From positions 496,001 to 560,000 of the forward strand of contig NZ_VWOX01000001.1 in the NCBI RefSeq assembly GCF_008629675.1: DNA of 64,000 bases, in the 5' to 3' direction. Each line of letters starts with the position of its first letter. The first letter of the stretch is position 1. A model generated the notes under the pieces. It saw only the letters and a list, made by a program, of their open reading frames with translations, was not told the origin of the DNA and did no database searches. Positions 1-8,525 of the stretch are shown one piece after another. This DNA is from Roseiconus nitratireducens (GTDB lineage: Bacteria; Planctomycetota; Planctomycetia; Pirellulales; Pirellulaceae). Position numbers and translations under genes: made by a program.

Positions 1-2
1 CC

Positions 3-197
3 GCCGCGATGTTGAAGTTGCACCGTCCGGCCGAACGTTCGGCGTCCACGCCAACGTCACCCGCGGTTGATCAGGATCTGGATCGGGTCCTGCAAAAAAT
101 CCAGAACCAGGGGAGTGAGTCGTTGACGGACGACGAGCGGGAGGTGCTCCGGCATGCCAGCGATCGCTTTCGAACCCGTCAGTCACCGTCGGGCTAA
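3..197 (+). CDS. Rhomboid-family protein, C-terminal fragment (5' end outside window)
   Basis: The frame is open to the left edge and ends with TAA at 195-197, so only the last 64 codons are present. The tail contains a compact helical stretch (DLDRVLQKIQNQG, then SLTDDEREVL and ASDRF) of the type found after the membrane domain of planctomycete rhomboid-like intramembrane serine proteases; I recognise it from that pattern only. No catalytic residues are visible because the membrane part lies outside the window. Its stop codon overlaps the stop codon of the convergent gene on the other strand. It could instead be any protein with this cytoplasmic tail, hence moderate confidence. Confidence 0.6.
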   Translation, partial: AAMLKLHRPAERSASTPTSPAVDQDLDRVLQKIQNQGSESLTDDEREVLRHASDRFRTRQSPSG

Positions 198-1324
198 CGA
201 GTCTCCAGCAGCCGATCGATCACATCGGGCCGGAGCCTGGCGACGTCGTTGACGTCCTCGACATCGTCCGGTTTGAGAAACAATTGTTCGCCCGCCGACT
301 CGTCCTCCAGGAAGAACCATTTGGAGGTCGAAACGAGGCGACGGGCGCGATCGGATTCAGTCACGATCGCGGGCGAGAACTCGTCGTCGACCGCGCACCA
401 GCTTGGCGGCGTGATCAGGGGTTCGGACCGGGCGTGGGCCTGCAACAGATGGGAGAGCTCCGTCGCGCGTCGCAGCGAAGGCACCCGCAAGGGGCCGCCC
501 GTCGAGACGATCATCGGCAGACGAAGGTCGTGGCTGCGGGGCGGGCCGACGCGATGCCCGATCCAACCGTTCTGTCCCAGCGAAAAACCGCTGGATCCTG
601 CCAACAGCACGGTCAGCTTGCGGCCACGCAGCGACTCGACCAGCGAATCGACGACGCCATCCAACACTCGGACCTGCGCCGCGTAACGTTGCATCCATGC
701 GAAGAGCAAATCTGGATCGTCGTCAGCCAGCATCTGGTGTTTCGGGACCGCGCTCGTGTCGGGCAATCGAACGGCGGCAGGTTCCTTGGGCTTATCCACC
801 TCGTTGGCGTCCTGTTCCGGTTCGGCCCGGTCCTCCGTTTCGGTGTCGTCGTCTGATTCCAGTGGGGCGTCCCACACCTCGCGTAGACTGTCCGAGTGCA
901 GCCAGATCAATGACGTGGAAGGCTCGACCTGGTCGAGTGCCGCCGCGGCCAATTGAACCAGTCGTGTTTGATCAAACTGTTCCGCCGGAGCCTCGGACCG
1001 ATCCAGTTTCAGCCGGGTCACGAACCCAAATCCGAACAGGTCCGGCGGGATGGTCAGGTTTTTGTCGTCGGTCAGGAACCGAGTCGACCCTTCCTTTCCG
1101 TAGTCGCGAACCGCTTCTTGAGAATCGCGGAGCCACGTTTCGATCAGTCCGTTGGGGTGGTCCAGCGGCGAGATCCAGCGATCCCAGACGATTCCCTCGG
1201 CGGCCAGCTGGTCGATGGCCGGCGTGTCATTCCACGAACATCCGTAGCAGCCCAGCGGTGCGGTGGCCAATCCCTCCAGCGTCATGACGAGTGTCAGCGG
1301 GGGACGGAGAGTGATTTTGGGCAT
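194..1324 (-). CDS. Degenerate sulfatase-like (alkaline phosphatase superfamily) protein
   Basis: The 376-residue product keeps the sulfatase fold signature near the N-terminus (VMTLEGLATAPLGCYG, then TPAIDQLAAEG, about residues 13-45) and a late segment LTVLLAGSSGFSLGQNG...GH followed by LRLPMIVS, which matches the SDHG...LG.HG...VPLIV region of true sulfatases. The acidic residues that bind calcium in the first motif are replaced, the formylglycine motif CxPSR is absent, and SDHG has become SSGF. An acidic linker (about residues 153-185) interrupts the middle. No signal peptide is seen, so it probably stays in the cytoplasm. I infer a non-catalytic or altered-function member. Its TAG stop overlaps the convergent upstream gene by 4 bases. 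Confidence 0.65.
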   Translation of the reverse strand: MPKITLRPPLTLVMTLEGLATAPLGCYGCSWNDTPAIDQLAAEGIVWDRWISPLDHPNGLIETWLRDSQEAVRDYGKEGSTRFLTDDKNLTIPPDLFGFGFVTRLKLDRSEAPAEQFDQTRLVQLAAAALDQVEPSTSLIWLHSDSLREVWDAPLESDDDTETEDRAEPEQDANEVDKPKEPAAVRLPDTSAVPKHQMLADDDPDLLFAWMQRYAAQVRVLDGVVDSLVESLRGRKLTVLLAGSSGFSLGQNGWIGHRVGPPRSHDLRLPMIVSTGGPLRVPSLRRATELSHLLQAHARSEPLITPPSWCAVDDEFSPAIVTESDRARRLVSTSKWFFLEDESAGEQLFLKPDDVEDVNDVARLRPDVIDRLLETR

Positions 1325-1589
1325 GTCGATCTGGCGGCGAGAAGCAAACGGAGAGGTCGGGCCGGGGCGCTGACGGAAGAGAGTAATGAGTTCAAGCCGG
1401 GGACGCCAATCACCCTACAGGCCTCATCGGCGGCACAACGCGACGCATCAGCCGCGCCGACAAAGTCCTATCCGGGGGACGGGCGGCGGACGTTCGTGGC
1501 AGCGAGGTAGCGTTTTGCAGTCCCGCACGCTGTGGGGCAAGGTCCGGGAATTCTCTCGGCGGTGACGCTATTCCAGTTTGGTTCCTTTG

Positions 1590-2471
1590 ATGTCGCAGTC
1601 GCCTCTTCCGACGCACTCCGCATGCCCCGCGCCAACGTCGTTCGTGCCGGGATCGCAGCCACCGAACTTGAGGGAACCGCTGCAGGCAGACCTCCCGTCA
1701 GCTCCCATCCCGGAAGCTCCCGAATGCCGGGTCATTTGGGGAGTCCCCTTTGCCAAGGTGACGTTGCCGCAAGCCGTCGACAGAATTGAACAGCTGATCG
1801 ATCGCGGGCGTCCCAGCTACGTGATCACGGCCAACTTGAATTATGTGATGTTGCATCACCAGCAGGCGGGAATTCCCGAGATCACTCAGCAGGCCGACCT
1901 GATTGTCGCCGACGGCCAGCCGATCGTGTGGCGCAGCCGATTCGGATCACCGCGTTTGCCCGAACGCGTAGCCGGTAGTGAGATGATTTATAACCTGGCA
2001 AAGCTGGCCGCACGGCGCCGGTGGGGAATCTATTTCCTGGGCGGCGCCCCCGGCGTGGCGATGCGATGCGCCAAGGCACTTCAAAAGACTCACCCCACCC
2101 TGCGGATTGCGGGCGTTGAATCGCCGCCGTTTCGCGAGCTGACGTCCAAGGAGCAAGAACAACAGGACCGCCGAATCCGCAGCTCGGGCGCGCAACTGTT
2201 GTTGGTTGCTTTTGGCCAACCGAAAGGGGAACGTTGGATCTTTCAGAATTACCAGCGGTTGGGTGTACCCGTCAGCATTCAACTTGGCGCGTCGTTCGAC
2301 TTTGTTGCCGGGGGAGCCCAGCGCGCGTCAAAGTTGTGGCAACGCTTGGGAGCCGAATGGGTGCATCGGATGCTCACCGATCCACGACGTTTGGCACCTC
2401 GATACGCACGCAACGCGACGTTCCTGGCAAGAATGCTGGTGAGCGAATGCCGTTCCGAGCGGGGCGCCTGA
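1590..2471 (+). CDS. WecB/TagA/CpsF-family glycosyltransferase (GT26)
   Basis: The product (293 residues from ATG 1590; a TTG lies four codons upstream) has the full GT26 pattern: NLNYVMLHHQQ, DLIVADGQPIVWRSR, LPERVAGSEMI, the glycine-rich YFLGGAPGVA, LLLVAFGQPKGERWI, and the terminal LGASFDFVAGGAQRA...WVHRMLTDPRRLAPRY. Family members transfer N-acetylmannosaminuronic acid, ManNAc or a related sugar from a nucleotide donor to a lipid-linked acceptor during surface polysaccharide synthesis, at the cytoplasmic face of the membrane. The first 50 residues are proline-rich and not part of the family core. The gene stands alone, so the specific sugar cannot be read from context. A 21-bp tandem repeat begins 3 bases after its stop. 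Confidence 0.88.
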   Translation: MSQSPLPTHSACPAPTSFVPGSQPPNLREPLQADLPSAPIPEAPECRVIWGVPFAKVTLPQAVDRIEQLIDRGRPSYVITANLNYVMLHHQQAGIPEITQQADLIVADGQPIVWRSRFGSPRLPERVAGSEMIYNLAKLAARRRWGIYFLGGAPGVAMRCAKALQKTHPTLRIAGVESPPFRELTSKEQEQQDRRIRSSGAQLLLVAFGQPKGERWIFQNYQRLGVPVSIQLGASFDFVAGGAQRASKLWQRLGAEWVHRMLTDPRRLAPRYARNATFLARMLVSECRSERGA

Positions 2472-2473
2472 TT

Positions 2474-2561
2474 CGGGACGAGCCCAAGCGGCATCGGGAC
2501 GAGCCCAAGCGGCATCGGGACGAGCCCAAGCGGCATCGGGACGAGCCCAAGCGGCATCGGG
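2474..2561 (+). repeat. Tandem repeat, four perfect 21-bp copies
   Basis: Four identical 21-bp units start at 2474, 2495, 2516 and 2537, each beginning CGGGACGAGCCCAAGCGG, with four more matching bases at 2558-2561. The array begins 3 bases after the stop of the glycosyltransferase gene and lies between it and the convergent alcohol dehydrogenase gene. The period is a multiple of 3, so spurious ORFs with repeated peptides cross it, but it follows a clear stop and I treat it as non-coding. Confidence 0.95.
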
Positions 2562-2592
2562 CAGCGCGTGGTGCAACCGGAGACGCCCCGAT

Positions 2593-3759
2593 TCAAGCGA
2601 CCGATCGGTACAGCCTTTCCGCGTTGCTCTTGTCCAATGGTACCGGATTGAAGGTTCCGGTCCATTGTTGCAACGCCTCTTCAACGAAGCCCTCGATGCC
2701 GCTCTCCGGGATCGAGAGCGCATTCAAACTGGTTTTCAGTTGCGATTCTTCCAGCCACCGGGTGACCATCGTTGCCAATTGCTCGGGCGCCTCGTCTTCG
2801 ACCGCCGCGGGTTCGACTTCACGCAACAGCTCCGCGTACCAGTCCGCGTGATACTGTCCGTTCAAGCGGATCACCGCGGGCAACATCAACCCGACCGCCT
2901 GGCCATGCGTGATGTTGTGTCGGGCCGTTAGCGGATTGGCGGTGGCATGCGCCGCGCCCAGCATGGACGATTCGATGGCCATACCGGCGAAACAGGCTCC
3001 CAGCTGCATTCGGCTGCGTGCTTCCAAGTCTTCCGGATCAGAAAGCACGTGTGAAAAGCCAGATGCCAGCAGCCCGAAGGCGCGGCGGCTGTAGGTCACC
3101 GACATCGGATTGCGACGCGTACAAACGTAGGTTTCGATGGCATGAGAGATCGCATCGATACCGGTCAGGGCGGTCACGTGTCGCGGTTGTGTCAGCGTCA
3201 ATTCGGGATCCAACAGCGCGATCGCGCAGGCGGCTTTGGGATCGCCACATGCCATCTTCACGTGCGTCTCGGCATCGCTGATCAACGCGAACGATTGCGC
3301 CTCGCTGCCGGTGCCGCTGGTGGTCGGGATGGCGATCATCGGCAACATGTCGGCGGTGGCTTTCCCGACACCGTGGTAATCATGGATGCTGCCGCCACCG
3401 GAATAAACAAAGTTGATCCCCTTGCAACAGTCCATGCTGCTTCCGCCGCCGAGTCCGATTAGCAGATCCGGTTGGACTTCCGCCGCCTTGGCCACTCCCG
3501 CATCCACCATGTCGGACGTGGGGTTCTCGCTGAAATCGTGGAACGACTCCACTCGCAGTCCTGCCTGCTGCAAGGAATCGACCGCTGCGGCGAAGTGTCC
3601 GGCATCGATCAGCCCGCGGTCGCTGACCACCAACACACACTCCGGACGGAACTCCGCCGCCAGGGCCCCTAACCTGGCAAAGGTTCCTTGGCCAAAGATG
3701 ATTCGGGTGCGGCTGGTTGCATCAAAGGGTTGCAGCGCGGACGACTGGAGTGCGGGCAT
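2593..3759 (-). CDS. Iron-containing (type III) alcohol dehydrogenase
   Basis: From the ATG at 3759 the protein is 388 residues, the usual family length. It has the NAD(P)-binding GGGSSMD (104-110), the TTSGTGSE loop (146-153), and the four expected metal ligands D202, H206, H271 and H285 within GIDAISHAIE and HNITHGQAVG. Members oxidise primary alcohols or reduce aldehydes in the cytoplasm; substrate cannot be deduced. The reading frame stays open for 85 more codons upstream (to 4014), but that stretch is low-complexity, Arg/Pro-rich and unlike the family, so I start at the Met directly before the Rossmann-like domain. No partner gene is adjacent on the same strand within 370 bases. Confidence 0.9.
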   Translation of the reverse strand: MPALQSSALQPFDATSRTRIIFGQGTFARLGALAAEFRPECVLVVSDRGLIDAGHFAAAVDSLQQAGLRVESFHDFSENPTSDMVDAGVAKAAEVQPDLLIGLGGGSSMDCCKGINFVYSGGGSIHDYHGVGKATADMLPMIAIPTTSGTGSEAQSFALISDAETHVKMACGDPKAACAIALLDPELTLTQPRHVTALTGIDAISHAIETYVCTRRNPMSVTYSRRAFGLLASGFSHVLSDPEDLEARSRMQLGACFAGMAIESSMLGAAHATANPLTARHNITHGQAVGLMLPAVIRLNGQYHADWYAELLREVEPAAVEDEAPEQLATMVTRWLEESQLKTSLNALSIPESGIEGFVEEALQQWTGTFNPVPLDKSNAERLYRSVA

Positions 3760-4136
3760 GGAAGGTGGGCGCTGGTTGGCGGGAAGGCGGGCGTGTTTCG
3801 GAAATGCCCGGCGTTGGCGGTCGTGCAGTTTTCCGGCTGGGGAAATCGACGGCAATTTCTTCGCTCCACCTTCGCGAGAGTCCAGCGTCAGCCAGAAGAG
3901 CGACATTCCTCCCCTCGCCGTTGCTTGACCCGCCGTGAGAAGGAGGGTGAAGTCAAAACCGCATTCTCCCGCAAGGCGGAAGAATGAACATGCCACCGGG
4001 GGGCAGATGGACAAATGCAGGCTCCCCCAGAGCAGTCTTCCCGCAGAGACCGGGCGCCTCTGAACGCCCTGTCGTGCCGCAACATTCTAGCCGGTCGGGA
4101 ATGCCCACCGAAGGAGCCCCCAGATTTCGGGACCCG
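3760..4136. other. Intergenic, 377 bp, between cysE and the alcohol dehydrogenase
   Basis: Both flanking genes are on the minus strand, so this holds the leader of the dehydrogenase gene. An inverted repeat CAGATTT (4121-4127) / AAATCTG (4139-4145) overlaps the cysE stop codon with an 11-base loop; it lacks a following T-run, so a terminator role is weak. No recognisable riboswitch or small gene was seen. Confidence 0.5.
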
Positions 4137-5189
4137 CTAAATCTGATAATTGGCGTGTTCGATCGCTGAGTCATCGTTTTCGCTGCCACGGACGCGGAGC
4201 GAAGGTTTTTCCAACAGAACCGTGGTACGAGGGGAGACACTTTTGGTGATCCACACGCTGGAGCCGATCACCGAATCGTGCCCGATGACGGTGCGGCCAC
4301 CCAAGATGGTCGCATTGGCATACACGACGACCCCGTCTTCGATCGTCGGGTGCCGCTTCTGGCCCCGGATCAGCGCGCCGCTGTCGTCGGTCTTGAAGCT
4401 CAACGCCCCCAAGGTGACCCCTTGGTAAAGCTTGACGCGGTCCCCGATTTCGCAGGTCTCTCCGATCACCACGCCGGTGCCGTGATCGATGAAAAAATAC
4501 TCGCCGATCTTGGCCCCCGGGTGAATGTCGATGCCGGTCCGCTGGTGGGCCCATTCACACATCATGCGAGGGATGAATGGAACGTCCAAACGCACGAGTT
4601 CATGGGCGATGCGGTACACCGTGATGGCTTCGATCCCCGGGTAGCAGAACACCACTTCGTCGGTGGTCTGGCATGCCGGATCGCCTTCGAATGCGGCTTG
4701 CACGTCCCGCGCCAGCATCATGCGAATCGCGGGGATGCGGTCCAGCAATTCGATCGCCATCGCCTGGCCTTTGGCTTCAAAGTCGGTATCGCTCTCACAG
4801 TCGGAGTGCTTGTTGCGGACGCGGTCCTCGTGTCGCAGGGCGCGGGCGATTTGTGTGGTCAGACGATCGTGGAGTGAATCCACCAGACTGCCCACGTGAT
4901 ACACGATGTTTCCGGCGTGCAGGCCGACCTTGCGTCGATACCCGGGGTAGAAAATGTCCTTCAAATCCAGCACGATTTCGATGATCGCTTCATAGCTGGG
5001 GAGGGCGCAGTGTCCCAGGTGATTGATGGCGTCATCCGGCGTGTAGGTCGCGACGATGCGGTCGGTCAGCCGCGGAAGCTGTTCTTTCAATCGGAAGTCG
5101 GACGCCACGGCTAGCTCCAGGGGACGGAGGAAAATCTGTCCTGTGTCGGTTTGATCACGACGGTTCGAATCGGATCGGATCAGCGACAC
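4137..5189 (-). CDS. cysE: Serine O-acetyltransferase
   Basis: This enzyme acetylates L-serine with acetyl-CoA, the first step of cysteine synthesis. The 350-residue protein has an N-terminal helical domain (about 30-215) and a C-terminal left-handed beta-helix of hexapeptide repeats (about 218-330). The catalytic stretches DIHPGA (221-226) and FIDHGTG (233-239), then GVVIGE and LYQGVTLGA, are intact. It resembles the long plant/cyanobacterial/EpsC-type enzymes, with extra N-terminal residues. The protein ends in ...NYQI; a C-terminal isoleucine is the residue by which CysE tails dock in cysteine synthase (CysK) in studied bacteria and plants, so complex formation is plausible. No cysK is present in the window. 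Confidence 0.93.
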   Translation of the reverse strand: MSLIRSDSNRRDQTDTGQIFLRPLELAVASDFRLKEQLPRLTDRIVATYTPDDAINHLGHCALPSYEAIIEIVLDLKDIFYPGYRRKVGLHAGNIVYHVGSLVDSLHDRLTTQIARALRHEDRVRNKHSDCESDTDFEAKGQAMAIELLDRIPAIRMMLARDVQAAFEGDPACQTTDEVVFCYPGIEAITVYRIAHELVRLDVPFIPRMMCEWAHQRTGIDIHPGAKIGEYFFIDHGTGVVIGETCEIGDRVKLYQGVTLGALSFKTDDSGALIRGQKRHPTIEDGVVVYANATILGGRTVIGHDSVIGSSVWITKSVSPRTTVLLEKPSLRVRGSENDDSAIEHANYQI

Positions 5190-5630
5190 CGAACCCTTCG
5201 CGAAGGTCTGCTTACGGGGAGATTCATTGAGGATGGTTGGCGAATGCGTCGGGGCGTCGCGATCCTCTTTTGAACCGGATCGCCGAACAAGCCGTCTGTC
5301 GCCACGACAGCACCGAGCCGCGTCAGGTTCGGCCAGTCTGGTTCACCCAGTCAGGTTCACCCAGCCGACTTCGCCGATCCACTCGGACTTGCCCAATCCG
5401 GTTCCGATTGAAATCGGATCCGCGACATGCATCACCCCCTGGCGGCTGGCCCCGATCCACAGTCGTCGTCACCGGAATTGGATCATAGTCCTCCGGGGGC
5501 CCAGCCGCCAAGTTGTCCAATTGGCTGGGACGCCCCACGCTATTCGGTTCACCGGAAGCCGCCTGTGCCTCCCAGCGGTCCCATCGGACCGCCGGCGAAG
5601 CGAGCGTTTTCACTGCCAAGGGGACGCTGA
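5190..5630. other. Intergenic, 441 bp
   Basis: Lies between two minus-strand genes. It contains a short duplicated 14-bp stretch GTTCACCCAG(TCAG/CCGA) at about 5340-5367. At its right edge a hairpin GGACGCT-GATT-AGCGTCC (5622-5639) spans the stop codon of the lipoprotein gene. Several open frames cross the region on both strands but none has a domain, signal peptide or convincing codon pattern. No other feature was seen. Confidence 0.5.
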
Positions 5631-6173
5631 TTAGCGTCCGATGGTCGGCGGATCGTTCAGCAGGAAGTCACGCGGTCCGCGGACGCTGTAGTACGGGTAG
5701 GCCACTTGACCGCTGGGGGGACCCGGCTGGAAGGGCCGCGAGTTCAGCTGGGCCGGAGCGTGGTGGCCAAGCAAACCCGGTTGCAGGTGAGAGCTGTAGT
5801 CCAGCCCGCCTTGTTGCCAACCCAGGGGGCCGGCGACGCAACCGGTGCGTCCACCACAGACGCCGCCGCAGGCGCCACTGCACATGCCATTGCCGCCACA
5901 GCCGGCGACCGCACCGCAGGCGCCATTGTTGCAGCCGCCCGACATGCAGGCGCCCTCGTTGCAGGCGCCGCCATTGCAGGCACCACCGCAATTCTTACCG
6001 CAGCCCAGGTTCAGCTTGCCGAGCAAGCCGGTTCCTTGACCGCAGTTTCCGGTCGGGCATCCGCCGGTTGCGCAAGAGCCATCGGAACAACCGCCTCGCG
6101 TTTGGTGATGCAAACATCCGGTGCTGACGACCAGCAAACCGGCCAACGATCCAATCCACAACCAACGGTTCAT
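5631..6173 (-). CDS. Cysteine/glycine-rich lipoprotein, function unknown
   Basis: Starting at ATG 6173 the protein is 180 residues. It opens MNRWLWIGSLAGLLVVSTGC, a lipoprotein signal peptide with the lipid-modified cysteine at C20. From 20 to 112 it is an array of Gly/Ala/Asn spacers with 17 cysteines, mostly spaced three to five residues apart (GGAC, NGGAC, NEGAC, SGGC, NNGAC). The rest is Gly/Pro/Gln-rich and ends in a more ordered YYSVRGPRDFLLNDPP. The pattern suggests metal binding or a disulfide-rich wall component; neither is demonstrated. Planctomycetes are known for cysteine-rich cell-envelope proteins. A longer frame upstream (to 6269) has no signal peptide at its start and was not used. 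Confidence 0.7.
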   Translation of the reverse strand: MNRWLWIGSLAGLLVVSTGCLHHQTRGGCSDGSCATGGCPTGNCGQGTGLLGKLNLGCGKNCGGACNGGACNEGACMSGGCNNGACGAVAGCGGNGMCSGACGGVCGGRTGCVAGPLGWQQGGLDYSSHLQPGLLGHHAPAQLNSRPFQPGPPSGQVAYPYYSVRGPRDFLLNDPPTIGR

Positions 6174-6533
6174 CGCCGAATCCTTTTGGGCATCTAATAC
6201 AGGACGGCATCTTCTTGGAACGAAGCAACGCCGACTTTTCGTGTTTGCACCAGACGCGCTGTCGCCCATCCGACCGCCGCGACCAAGTGCGTCAGCGGCC
6301 AGGGGACTTCAGCTGCGGGAACGTCTGGAATACCCGTTTTTTCGGCGGCTCAATCCATGCCGTGCACACAATCAGCGCGACCGGACCGAGGAGTGCGAAA
6401 AACGAAAGTCACAGATTTCGCAAATTACCTAGTCTTTGAAAGCAATTCGTGAAGGGGAAATGCCATTGCCGGCCGCTCCGGAAAATTGGTACGCGCAGAG
6501 AGGTCCCTGTTCTCGATTCCACGAGTAGATGTG
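6174..6533. other. Divergent intergenic region, 360 bp
   Basis: Separates the minus-strand cysteine-rich lipoprotein gene from the plus-strand small exported protein gene and so should carry both promoters. I could not identify a convincing -35/-10 pair, operator or RNA structure by eye. Confidence 0.4.
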
Positions 6534-6953
6534 ATGCACAGCAAGTTTGCTTCCGTTTCGATCCTTTCGCTGACGCTGCTGGCGGTCCTGGCGACTGAAT
6601 CACCCGTCGCGGCGCAGATCACTGCGCCCCAAATCCTGTCGGCCGTTCCGTCCCAGCAAGCTTCGCTGGATGAGTTTCTGATCAATCGTTTGCGGGCCAC
6701 CACCGCGGGTCAGCAAAGCTACGTCCGCGAGGTTGTCAAACTGGTCGACGAGAAGAAATTGGAACGCCGCTTGGTGTTGGCGATGGAACGTTACGCGCGC
6801 CGCAAGAGCCCCTACTTTCCGCTGCCCGTGTTTGAGCGGGCGATGCGATATCAAGGCGCCAAGCAGGGCGTGACGGTTCCGATGATCAAGGAGATTGTCG
6901 CTCGCGACGGCGAAACGGCGGCGCGCGCCGTCTCCGATTCTCGGATCCGCTAA
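6534..6953 (+). CDS. Small exported protein of unknown function
   Basis: The 139-residue product begins MHSKFASVSILSLTLLAVLA and has a cleavable signal peptide ending near SPVAAQ (residue 28). The mature part is helical and basic (DEFLINRLRATTAGQQSYVREVVKL split over 48-75, then RRLVLAMERYARRKSPYFPLPVFERAM), with no cysteine pairs and no recognised domain. I chose ATG 6534 because the 16 codons upstream precede the signal peptide and are unlike it. Length and composition fit a periplasmic helical protein found as a singleton. A downstream hairpin at 7039-7068 could end its transcript. Role unknown. Confidence 0.65.
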   Translation: MHSKFASVSILSLTLLAVLATESPVAAQITAPQILSAVPSQQASLDEFLINRLRATTAGQQSYVREVVKLVDEKKLERRLVLAMERYARRKSPYFPLPVFERAMRYQGAKQGVTVPMIKEIVARDGETAARAVSDSRIR

Positions 6954-7038
6954 CAGCCGGTGGATCCGCGATCGTTGGCTGTCACTCCGTGAAAGCAGTG
7001 CTGATCAGCGATCGTTGTATCGGCTCGGGGCAAGAAAA

Positions 7039-7068
7039 AACCCGCCGCGGAGTGTTCCGCGACGGGTT
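7039..7068 (-). terminator. Rho-independent terminator, probably bidirectional
   Basis: The arms AACCCGCCGCGGA (7039-7051) and TCCGCGACGGGTT (7056-7068) pair with one mismatch around the loop GTGT. On the minus strand the stem is followed by a run of Ts (complement of the A-run 7035-7040), fitting termination of the oxidoreductase gene that ends at 7116. On the plus strand it is followed by a weaker T-rich stretch and may also end the small exported protein transcript. Confidence 0.8.
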
Positions 7069-7115
7069 TCGTTGTTTGATTCCATCGGCGTTGCTGGCAA
7101 CGCCTGAATCCGATC

Positions 7116-8525
7116 TCAGATTTCCCAGCCCTGGCGATATTCGCGGGCCACGAATTCGTTGACGGCCGGCAGGTTGGAGCTTTTCAGTTCCTTGGCGTTC
7201 CACTCAATTCGCTCGCCCTCGCCGGCGCGGAGGGCCAGGTTGCCGACCAGAATGGTTTCTGTCAGGCGTCCTGCGTAGTTGAAGTTGGACATCGTGCCGG
7301 GCTCGTATTCACCCTTGACGGTGCTGACGAACTCCCACTTCTGGCGTTGGTCACCGCCGCCCTTGTACGGGATCCGCGGCAGCGTCTGTTCCGGCGGTTG
7401 GTAGCCGTCGAAATCTTCTTCGGGCAACAGGTAGTACTTGGCGCCGTAGTCGTCCGGCGAAAACAAGACCCCTTTGCTACCGACCAGGACGGCACCACTG
7501 GTCTTGCGGCCACCGCTGCGTTGTTGCTCGATCCGCTTTTGGAACGATTCGGGCAGTTTGCTGATCAACTCATCGTTGGGCAGTTCGCCACCGTCGTACC
7601 AGTGGAACTTGCAAGCCGGAAGACCTTCGCGTTCGGGGAACTCGAACATCAGAGCGCTGCTGGCCGGGTAGGTTTCTCCTTCGAAGATGCCGGGGTTCTT
7701 GACGGCCGTGACGGCCACCGGGTCCCACAGCTTGAGGGCCATGACGGGCATGTTGGTGGTGTGGCAGGCCATGTCGCCCAGGGCACCGGTGCCGAAGTCG
7801 ACCCAGCCGCGCCAGTTGAACGAATGGTATTCACCCTTCTTGAACGGACGCATCGGCGCCGGGCCGATCCAGCAATCCCAGTTCAAGCTTTCCGGAATCG
7901 GATCTTCACCCTCCGGGCGTCCCTTGCCTTGCGGCCAGACGGGTCGGTTGGACCACACGTGGACTTCGGTGACGTCCCCGATCGCGCCGCTGCGGATCAC
8001 TTCCACGGCTTCGCGCAATCCGTCTTCGCTGGTTCCCTGGTTGCCCATCTGCGTGACGACGCCCATTTCGTTGGCGGTGTCGCGCATCAAGCGGGCTTCG
8101 CTGATCGACCAGGTCAACGGCTTTTGGCAGTAGATGTGCTTTTTCATCCGCATCGCGCGGACGGCTGCGGCGGCGTGCGTGTGGTCCGGCGTGCTGACGG
8201 TCACGATGTCGACTTTGTCGCCGATCTCGTCCAGCATCTCACGAAAATCCTGGTACTTGGCCGCTTTGGGGAATTCTCGGCTCTTCTTGTCCAGCGTGTC
8301 GCCGTCCACGTCACACAGGGCCGCGATGTTGACGCCTTGCTCGGCGATGTGGCTGGTGTCGCTGCCGCCTTTGCCCCCGACACCGATGCAAGCGGCGCTC
8401 AGACCCTCAAGAGACGATTCCTGTGCTTTCAAGACGGGGCTGGTGCCGGCCCAGTAGCCGACGCCGATCGCACCGGCTGCGGCGCTACGACCTAAAAAAC
8501 CACGGCGGTTGGTCTGGTGGGTCAT
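7116..8525 (-). CDS. Tat-exported Gfo/Idh/MocA-family oxidoreductase
   Basis: The 469-residue protein starts with a twin-arginine signal (NRRGFLGRSAAAGAIGVG, 6-23), so it is folded with cofactor before export. The Rossmann domain follows with GVGGKG (48-53), ALCDVD (69-74) and STPDHTH (111-117). The family EKP motif appears as CQKPL (133-137), keeping the catalytic-site lysine. The C-terminal half has the planctomycete-expanded type (WSNRPVWPQGKGRP; WDCWIGPAPMRPF). Homologues act on sugars or inositols with NAD(P); exported copies are typical of planctomycetes and their substrates are largely unknown. An AAGGAA sequence precedes the ATG at 8525. The gene is monocistronic, with a strong terminator downstream. 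Confidence 0.92.
   Translation of the reverse strand: MTHQTNRRGFLGRSAAAGAIGVGYWAGTSPVLKAQESSLEGLSAACIGVGGKGGSDTSHIAEQGVNIAALCDVDGDTLDKKSREFPKAAKYQDFREMLDEIGDKVDIVTVSTPDHTHAAAAVRAMRMKKHIYCQKPLTWSISEARLMRDTANEMGVVTQMGNQGTSEDGLREAVEVIRSGAIGDVTEVHVWSNRPVWPQGKGRPEGEDPIPESLNWDCWIGPAPMRPFKKGEYHSFNWRGWVDFGTGALGDMACHTTNMPVMALKLWDPVAVTAVKNPGIFEGETYPASSALMFEFPEREGLPACKFHWYDGGELPNDELISKLPESFQKRIEQQRSGGRKTSGAVLVGSKGVLFSPDDYGAKYYLLPEEDFDGYQPPEQTLPRIPYKGGGDQRQKWEFVSTVKGEYEPGTMSNFNYAGRLTETILVGNLALRAGEGERIEWNAKELKSSNLPAVNEFVAREYRQGWEI

Noticed and set aside
194..1324. Functional sulfatase
   Set aside because: No formylglycine CxPSR/CxCSR motif, and metal-binding acids and DHG are replaced.
2279..2723. Minus-strand frames with repeated MPLGLVP or DAAWARP peptides
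   Set aside because: They are translations of the 21-bp tandem repeat and run antisense into the end of the glycosyltransferase gene; no ribosome-binding site.
3760..4014. 85-codon N-terminal extension of the alcohol dehydrogenase
   Set aside because: Open frame, but unlike the family and placed before the normal N-terminus; treated as untranslated leader.
5323..5619. 98-codon minus-strand frame starting 12 bases after the lipoprotein stop
   Set aside because: TTG start without a ribosome-binding site, Pro/Gly/Arg-rich, no motif; the hairpin at 5622-5639 also lies across its leader.
7347..8495. 382-codon plus-strand frame opposite the exported oxidoreductase
   Set aside because: Antisense shadow; composition dominated by codon complement of the Gfo/Idh/MocA gene.
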